From: Pyxicephalus adspersus
Taxonomy: Eukaryota; Chordata; Amphibia; Anura; Pyxicephalidae
DNA length: 64,000 bases
NCBI RefSeq assembly: GCF_032062135.1
Contig: NC_092862.1
Span: forward strand, 90,704,424 to 90,768,423
Reading direction: 5' to 3'
Each line of letters starts with the position of its first letter. Position 1 is the stretch's first letter. Positions 57,993 to 64,000 of this stretch are shown here, one piece after another. The position numbers and the translations under genes are program-made. The notes below the pieces were generated by a model that saw only the letters and a program-made list of their open reading frames with translations, ran no database searches and was not told the origin of the DNA.

Positions 57993-59540
57993 GTTGATGT
58001 GACAGGTGCTCTTTAATATTGATGTGACAGGTCCTCTTTAATATTCATGTGAAGGACAGGGGTATGGTATAGTATTATGTATCTTTTTATAATGTATCCT
58101 TTTATTATGTATCTTTTTACATGTGTTTGAAGGCTGTAGAAGCTCTACACAGTCCTGAAAAAACCCAGAATTTTTCCCCCATTGATTTTAATGGTGTTCG
58201 AATTTGACATTCGACCACCCAAATAATTTTGGTCGATTCGAGCGAATAACTGACGAATCGAATGGTGAGCTATTTGACCAACACTACTGCAGACATTAAA
58301 AGATCCAGAGAAGCATTCCCAGCTCTGTGATTTTACTGGTTGCAGTTTCAAGACTCCCCTGAATACAAACACCACCATGACCCTGCTTATACTCGACAGG
58401 TTTCTTTGTCATAAATGTGTTCTGTAGGTCTTTTTTACACATACTTTGTAATGTTATCAGCAGCTTGTATACTCATCGTATGGTTCATCTTTTACCCTCT
58501 TCATTCACACAATTAAGCCCTATGGACCTCAATGTCCACAATGTCAATAGACTCCAATTTCAATTTGTTCTTTAAACAGGATGGGGTGCACAATTTGTGA
58601 ATATTGTCATTAGTATTTTCTTGCAAAATACCTATAAATAAAAAATATAAAAATAAAAGTCTGGGGTTCTGAGCAAAAAGATTGTCCCCATTTTTTTACA
58701 AGGCATTAAAGATCAACATTTAGGAACTAAGATCAATATAGGAGCTGTTCTCAAATACAACAATCACATTCTGCTTGCAGGAGTAAAATAAGCTCTGTGA
58801 ATAATTACTCATAAACTACAATTTCAGTGCAAGTTACAACATCTTAATATTATACAGATTTATCTTAATTTTATTATCATACAGATTAGTATAAAACATT
58901 ATTAGGCCTTTTAAGAGGAAATACACACTTAGAGAGAGCTTGCATTACAACAAGGCAACAAGCATATGTAGCAACTAAAGCTTCCATGTTCCTCTCATGA
59001 AAGGTTTTTTCCTTGCCACAACAAGGACTCAGCAATCAATGGCAGCATGAGATTGATCAGCTCCAAATCCCCTTCAGCTAATCAGTCCCAGTGCAGGGAA
59101 TGCCAAATGGGAAAACACAGCTAAAGAGAAACAACAAAATGTGAAATAACAGCAATAAATGATGATAAAGTTTTCCTCTTGCAGAGCCTCTTCCTAAATA
59201 GATGACCAATATGAAGCTGGACTAAGAGCACCTTCCCTTGTGCTTAATGGTATTTGACAATATCTTGTCACATGATGCAGTCCTCAACCTTACAGACATA
59301 GAGGAAGACTAAAATAAGTGGTGTGCAACAAAATTTTATCGTCTATACTGAGTGAGATTTTTTTCAGGAAATATTACAATTTTTTTGTAAATGTAATGTG
59401 AATACATTTCATAGGATTTTATCTGTTTACATACAGTAGGTTTTTAAATATAATATTCATTTTTCAAATAAGTTTGTTTTTGGGTGTTATAGTGATGATG
59501 ATTAGATGTAATAATATAATATAGAATATTTTTAAATATT
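57993..59540. other. Unrecognised intronic sequence
   Basis: Near 58000-58040 the words TTAATATTGATGTGACAGG are repeated two or three times. 58150-58290 contains TTCGAATTTGACATTCGACC-type words, as in the repeat at 5300. Nothing else assignable. Confidence 0.5.
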
Positions 59541-59546
59541 TATATA

Positions 59547-60168
59547 CCGTAATTTTCGGGCCATAAGATGAATCTGGCCATAAAACAGACCCAGGTTTAA
59601 GAGGAGGAAAACAAGGAAAAAATATTCTAAACCAAATTTTATAAAGAATTATTTAATAAAGTATAGCAGAATAATATTTAATGAGAGAAAGATTGCACAT
59701 AGCACATTGCACATAGCACACAGCACATTGCACAATACACATAGCACTTTGCACATTGTACATAGCACATTGCACATAGTGCAGACATTGCACTACAAGA
59801 CTATAGTGACTGGAAACCTACAGCTCACCTGTCATAGGAGAATGACATGCTGTACTAGAAAAAAATTGCTAACCTGCACTGCTCACACTGCCCTTCTCCT
59901 GCTCTCATTGCCCCCCTCCCCACTCCTCACTGTTACATGGAGCCTTCTCACACAGAAACACATCCCCAGCATCCCTATAAGCTGCTGCTAAATTCAGGGA
60001 GGGGGAAAGCAGGGTTTTTCGATTGATAGGATAAACTAGGGGTGGACGGGGTTTTTTTTTTGTAATCCGGGTAGGGGAGGGCTGGGGCCCCCTTTGGAAG
60101 CGCAGGAGGGTATTCAGGGACCGTAAGATGCACCCCCATCCATGCGTCTTATGGTCCAAAAAATACAG
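59547..60168. mobile_element. TA-flanked MITE, diverged relative of 57457-57778
   Basis: The left end CCGTAATTTTCGGGCCATAA and the right end CTTATGGTCCAAAAAATACAG mirror each other with a few changes, with TA on both sides. The interior has a short minisatellite at 59693-59790 built on GCACATAGCACATT. Non-coding. Confidence 0.85.
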
Positions 60169-60169
60169 T

Positions 60170-61259
60170 AATAGTTTGGTAAGCAAGAAACACAAAATCA
60201 GCAGTTTTTAGGATTCCAGACTTTCAGATATTTATATATTTTGGGATATTCAAATCTGTATTTTTTTTAAAAAAACAACAGGAATAATAAAAAAAGGCAC
60301 AGAAATGCTACTGCAGGCAAGTCTCTAAAAAAAAAAGTAGGCGCAAAAACGAACCCATTTTTAACTATTTTTAGGGATTGACTAAATGCTGTTAACCGTG
60401 GCAGTACTGCTTGAAAAAATGATAATTTGAACTTGGCCTAATTAGCAAGCCAATAGCCTCTGGTATGAGTTCTCTTTTTAAAGTTTGATAGGGTATGGTA
60501 GTAAAGCTGGGTCAATGGACATAAAATGTTCACTTTGGGTATCATAATTTAATGATAACTTCTTAAGGGGGAAAAGACTAGTTCTTCTTATCTTTGGACA
60601 CCTTTAGGGCCTTGTCAAAGAGGTTTAGTTCACATCAAATAATGTTTGCAGTCTCAAACAAGTCAAAAGGGACGTAAAAGCCACTTAAAATAGAACATAT
60701 AAAGGTCAGAAGGCGGTCAACTGAAGGCCAAATGCACCTGTCAAATAATTCTCCATTATCACAAATCCCTACAGCAGAAATGCTAGGACATGCACATTAC
60801 AAACTAGTCATGCTGTCCATAGCTTGCATTTGTTTATTAGAAAGGGTAGAAATGTTTAAGATTTATTCATGTTTAACGTGTGAGCTATAAGTGCTGCTGT
60901 TATCTACTGAGCATTAAATTTACCAATGCATATTTTTTTCCCCTAACCATACAGTATATTTTGAAATGTATAAAAGAGGAGAGCATTTTTTACATAATTT
61001 ATCAGAATATATATGTTAATTATGGTGTCTTCTCCTGCATTTTAAATCTGGGAGTTGGGCAGTGAAGTAAATTTACATGGGTTAAACTGCACAGACAACA
61101 GTGAAGCGGCGTTCAAGAAACCACAAAGGAAGGTAAAGAAAAACAATGCATTTTCTCTGTGATAGTCTTATCATTTATTATTTGTAGTACTCCTAAAATA
61201 ATTTAAAAAAATGCAACAGAAAGTTGCAGAAAAGTCTGTTAAGAATATTTGTAGTATGC

Positions 61260-61298
<39 letters not shown>

Positions 61299-62600
61299 CT
61301 GAAGAGATTCCCTACTGTTCCAACAAAGTTAGTTGAGCATAAAAAAGTTTTTTTTATACAGCATTGGTCAGAAGTAATTTGAATGGAACTCTAAAGGGAA
61401 TTATCAATGAAACGTGCACTTTAGCTCACAGTGATTTAATATTTAGAAAATGCTGTTACTGCTGAGTTTGTATTTTATATGTACTGTTATATTCAGTATG
61501 GAGTGTGTTATTTGAATAAATATTTGCAGTGTCTAAACTCGGCACAATCAAGAGTTCCCTGGTGTTAGCTTTCTGCTATGGCTTCAAAAATTAGCATAAA
61601 AATAATGATCCTGGTTACTCATAAATAGCAAAATGAATTGATATTCAGATGAAAAGATAGATATGATGTCACATTGTCAGCCTTTTTGTACACTTTTTAC
61701 CCTTAATAAATTGGATCAAATTAACCTTTTTCAAGTAAAATAGGAAGCTGTCATTGTCAAAATGTGAAATTCCTGGCTCTCATGCAAACCTTCTTTCTTA
61801 AAAACTTTGTCCAACTAAAAAAATGCAAATATGAACTTCAGATTTTACTTTGACGTTCCTAATCTGCATAACTTTGCCTGTGGCTCCAAAGGTAGAAGAG
61901 GCCAGAGTATTAGGAGATGCTTATCTGGCCAGTGATCCCATGCTGTGCACTATCTTAGTATCAAACATTGTTTATTCTGTCAAGCAATGCCACTTGCAGC
62001 AGCAAGGAGAACAAAGACATTGCAGCAGCCCCTGCTTCCCTTTAGCTGTGCAGCCTAAAATTAATTTTATCAGCATCCCCAGCACACACCTTGAGGTTGT
62101 GCACAGCTGTAGGGGATTTTATGGGAAGGATTAGTTCCTGACTCAATCCTGCACTGTCATTAGCTGCTAGGGCCTTTCTGCTCACAGTCCCCAGTGCCTG
62201 TTGTAGCTTAACTAGGCTGACTTGCTGCTGGAGTGTGAATTTGTAACAGTTAGTGTTGCTGACCTTGTTAGTTTTTGATCCTGCAAGTGAATGCTGCCTG
62301 GACTAACCTTTTGCCTGTGACCCTGACTCTGCTTTTGTTTTGCCCTTGTATACCTTGTCTGGTGGACTGATTACTTGCAAATTACCTGTCTCTTGGTTCT
62401 CTGTCAGTCCCTGGCCAGACACCATCCCTGGCACAGAAATCTTGGGGGCAACCGTGTGCTGGGATGGAGCAACCAGACTCCTGAGGCAGAGAGCAGGCTT
62501 GCTATTCCTATATGGAGTGTGGTGTTAGATTGGGGGACTGGTGTCTGATGGGTACGGTTGCAGGAGTTGTGAATCCCTATGCTTTTTTCTAAAAAAAAAA
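60170..62600. other. Intronic stretch with no recognised gene
   Basis: Contains a (TA)n microsatellite at 61263-61295. A short area at 61750-61870 (TTCCTGGCTCTCATGC, AATGCAAATATGAACTTCAG) resembles the repeat family at 1749. 61850-62520 is less AT-rich but shows no convincing protein or splice structure. Confidence 0.5.
61263..61295. repeat. (TA)n microsatellite
   Basis: About 16 TA units. Confidence 0.95.
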
Positions 62601-62608
62601 CTCTAAAC

Positions 62609-63697
62609 CAGGGGTCAGCAACCTGCGGCTCTTCAGCCTCCTTGTTGTGGCTCCCTTCAGCCTTGACAAAAGAAAAAAAAGAATAACGGTCATTTACAGC
62701 GGCCGGCGTTGACACTTTGGGGTAAGGGGACACCCCCTCTCCTCCGTATGCATTGCGGAGGAGAGGGATTTACATTCTGGGGTGTCCCTGGTGGCGGGTG
62801 GAGCCATCAGCGCAGGACTCGAGAGTCCCTTGCTGATAGGAGTCCCGTGTTCCCAGGTGCTTACCCGGAAACAAACATCAAGGCGCATCATAGCGCCACG
62901 TGCGACACGGGACTAGGTGCATTTAAGGGCAGCTGTTCTTTGAGTGAAGATGCACGGCTCTTAAACTAACAGTGAGCAAGGAGCTCATGATGGAAACAAA
63001 CATTTTTAAAAGTAAGTTTTCAACATCATAATGCATTAATTGATTTTTTCAATGTCTTTAGGTATAGAGGTATCTGATCATGCACTCCAATTTAATTACT
63101 TAATATCTGAATTTGATTATATATCCTCATGAATTTAATAACATTTTTTTTTAATTTGCCATTAAAGATTTTTCAGTTATGTATCAACTAATCATATATT
63201 AATCATCTGATAAGTTATGCATTGATCTTGGGATAATGAATCACGATAAACAAAGATTTAAATAAATAAGTATATTTACATATGATTTGGAATAATTTGA
63301 TCACGATCACAGTGAATTTATTTAAAATAATTGATAATAAAATAAGATTAACTATGCCACTTAAGTAAAGCTCCACATTATTCTTGCATTCAATCAAAAC
63401 CATTGTTTTATTTCTTTAAATGCTTTCCAAATTTGGAAAGCATTTAAAGATTTGTCAAATTGTATACTTTGTCCACAGGACTCAAAAAGGCCTGCATATT
63501 TCAGTGTTTAATTTATTTCAAATGCACACTGCACTTCTGTTTGTTGTATTCTGTTGTTGTTACAGGTAAAATTAAAAAAAAGATTAAAACTTTTAAAAGT
63601 TTATAAGCTGTGTTATGTGGTGCGTTTTCAGACAATTTTTCTTTATTGGAAGAGGGGCAAAATGGCTCTGTTTGATAGTAAAAGTTGCCAACCCCTG
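62609..63697. mobile_element. Non-autonomous hAT element
   Basis: The left end CAGGGGTCAGCAACCTGCGG and the right end (reversed) CAGGGGTTGGCAACTTTTAC are Charlie-like hAT termini. Flanking 8-mers CTCTAAAC and CCTTAGAC are a decayed duplication that keeps the T and A positions typical of hAT sites. The interior has a GC-rich palindrome around 62745-62770 and a hairpin GCTTTCCAAATTTGGAAAGC at 63422. No transposase is recognised. Confidence 0.8.
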
Positions 63698-64000
63698 CCT
63701 TAGACCCAAAAATTCAAGCAAAGTAAGAATGCAGAAAACACATTTGCGCTATCTCCCTATAATTATGATTTACATATGTCAGGTAGTGTGTTTATGATGG
63801 GGATGTGTATCTTCAAGTACAAGAAAAGTTAAAAGACTGGCTGTGGTTGTAAACAGTTTTTGTACTGCTGGATCATAAGATGTTGGAGTCGGAGCCCCTC
63901 GACATCTTCCAATAAAAATCGACATTCACTGGTGAGAACAGGATCAGCTTGGAGTACCACCAATATCAGTTTTATCTAGTTTTATAAGCAGAAATGTTTT

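Noticed and set aside
62340..62969. Open frames near the right end
   Set aside because: No family resemblance; they overlap the hAT MITE start and unassigned intron.

Overview
The window looks like part of a large vertebrate intron region, most probably from an anuran amphibian (inference). It contains one clear host exon, 3619-3748 (+), which encodes part of the von Willebrand C domain of VWC2 (brorin) with good splice sites on both sides. I saw no other VWC2 exon. Nearly everything else is transposon-derived or unrecognised intronic DNA. The anuran call rests on the mixture of L1/Tx1, CR1, hAT, piggyBac, TTAA-type and Penelope-like repeats with a vertebrate-type VWC2 exon. No database search was run, and all homology calls are from reading translated sequence.

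Layout. 1-1456: an L1/Tx1 ORF1 fragment cut by a solo LTR with 5-bp target duplications. 1749-5040: the VWC2 exon lies between two direct repeats of about 490 bp that are about 99% identical. 5041-13755: palindromic elements, a decayed L1/Tx1, a satellite-like array, a hAT remnant and a non-autonomous DNA element. 15430-17890: first CR1 LINE. 18285-18582: a MITE. 19364-24917: a nearly complete but broken L1/Tx1 with target duplications. 25000-29000: mostly featureless intron. 29000-35480: MITEs, TTAA-type elements and a second solo LTR. 35998-40297 (-): a pseudogene of a high-copy, functionally uncharacterised protein family, interrupted by an L1, which itself holds a Penelope-like fragment with a hammerhead-ribozyme-like motif.

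42085-45031 (-) is the most striking stretch. A retroelement LTR and the start of a gag-like ORF are followed, all in one orientation, by pieces resembling NASP, CTCF (zinc finger 1 joined to zinc finger 6), perilipin-2 and the kinesin-1 heavy-chain stalk (KIF5). This looks like a transducing LTR retroelement that assembled fragments of four cellular mRNAs, now decayed.

46064-49876 (+) is a hAT transposon with both ends and a perfect 8-bp target duplication, carrying a minisatellite of about 145 bp. 50255-54357 is a second, fuller CR1. 55804-56895 (-) is a piggyBac transposase remnant with a recognisable intron. 57050-60168 holds TTAA-type and TA-type MITEs, one nested in the other. 62609-63697 is a non-autonomous hAT element.

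No intact protein-coding gene other than the VWC2 exon is supported. The mobile-element ORFs all carry stops, frameshifts or lost catalytic residues.
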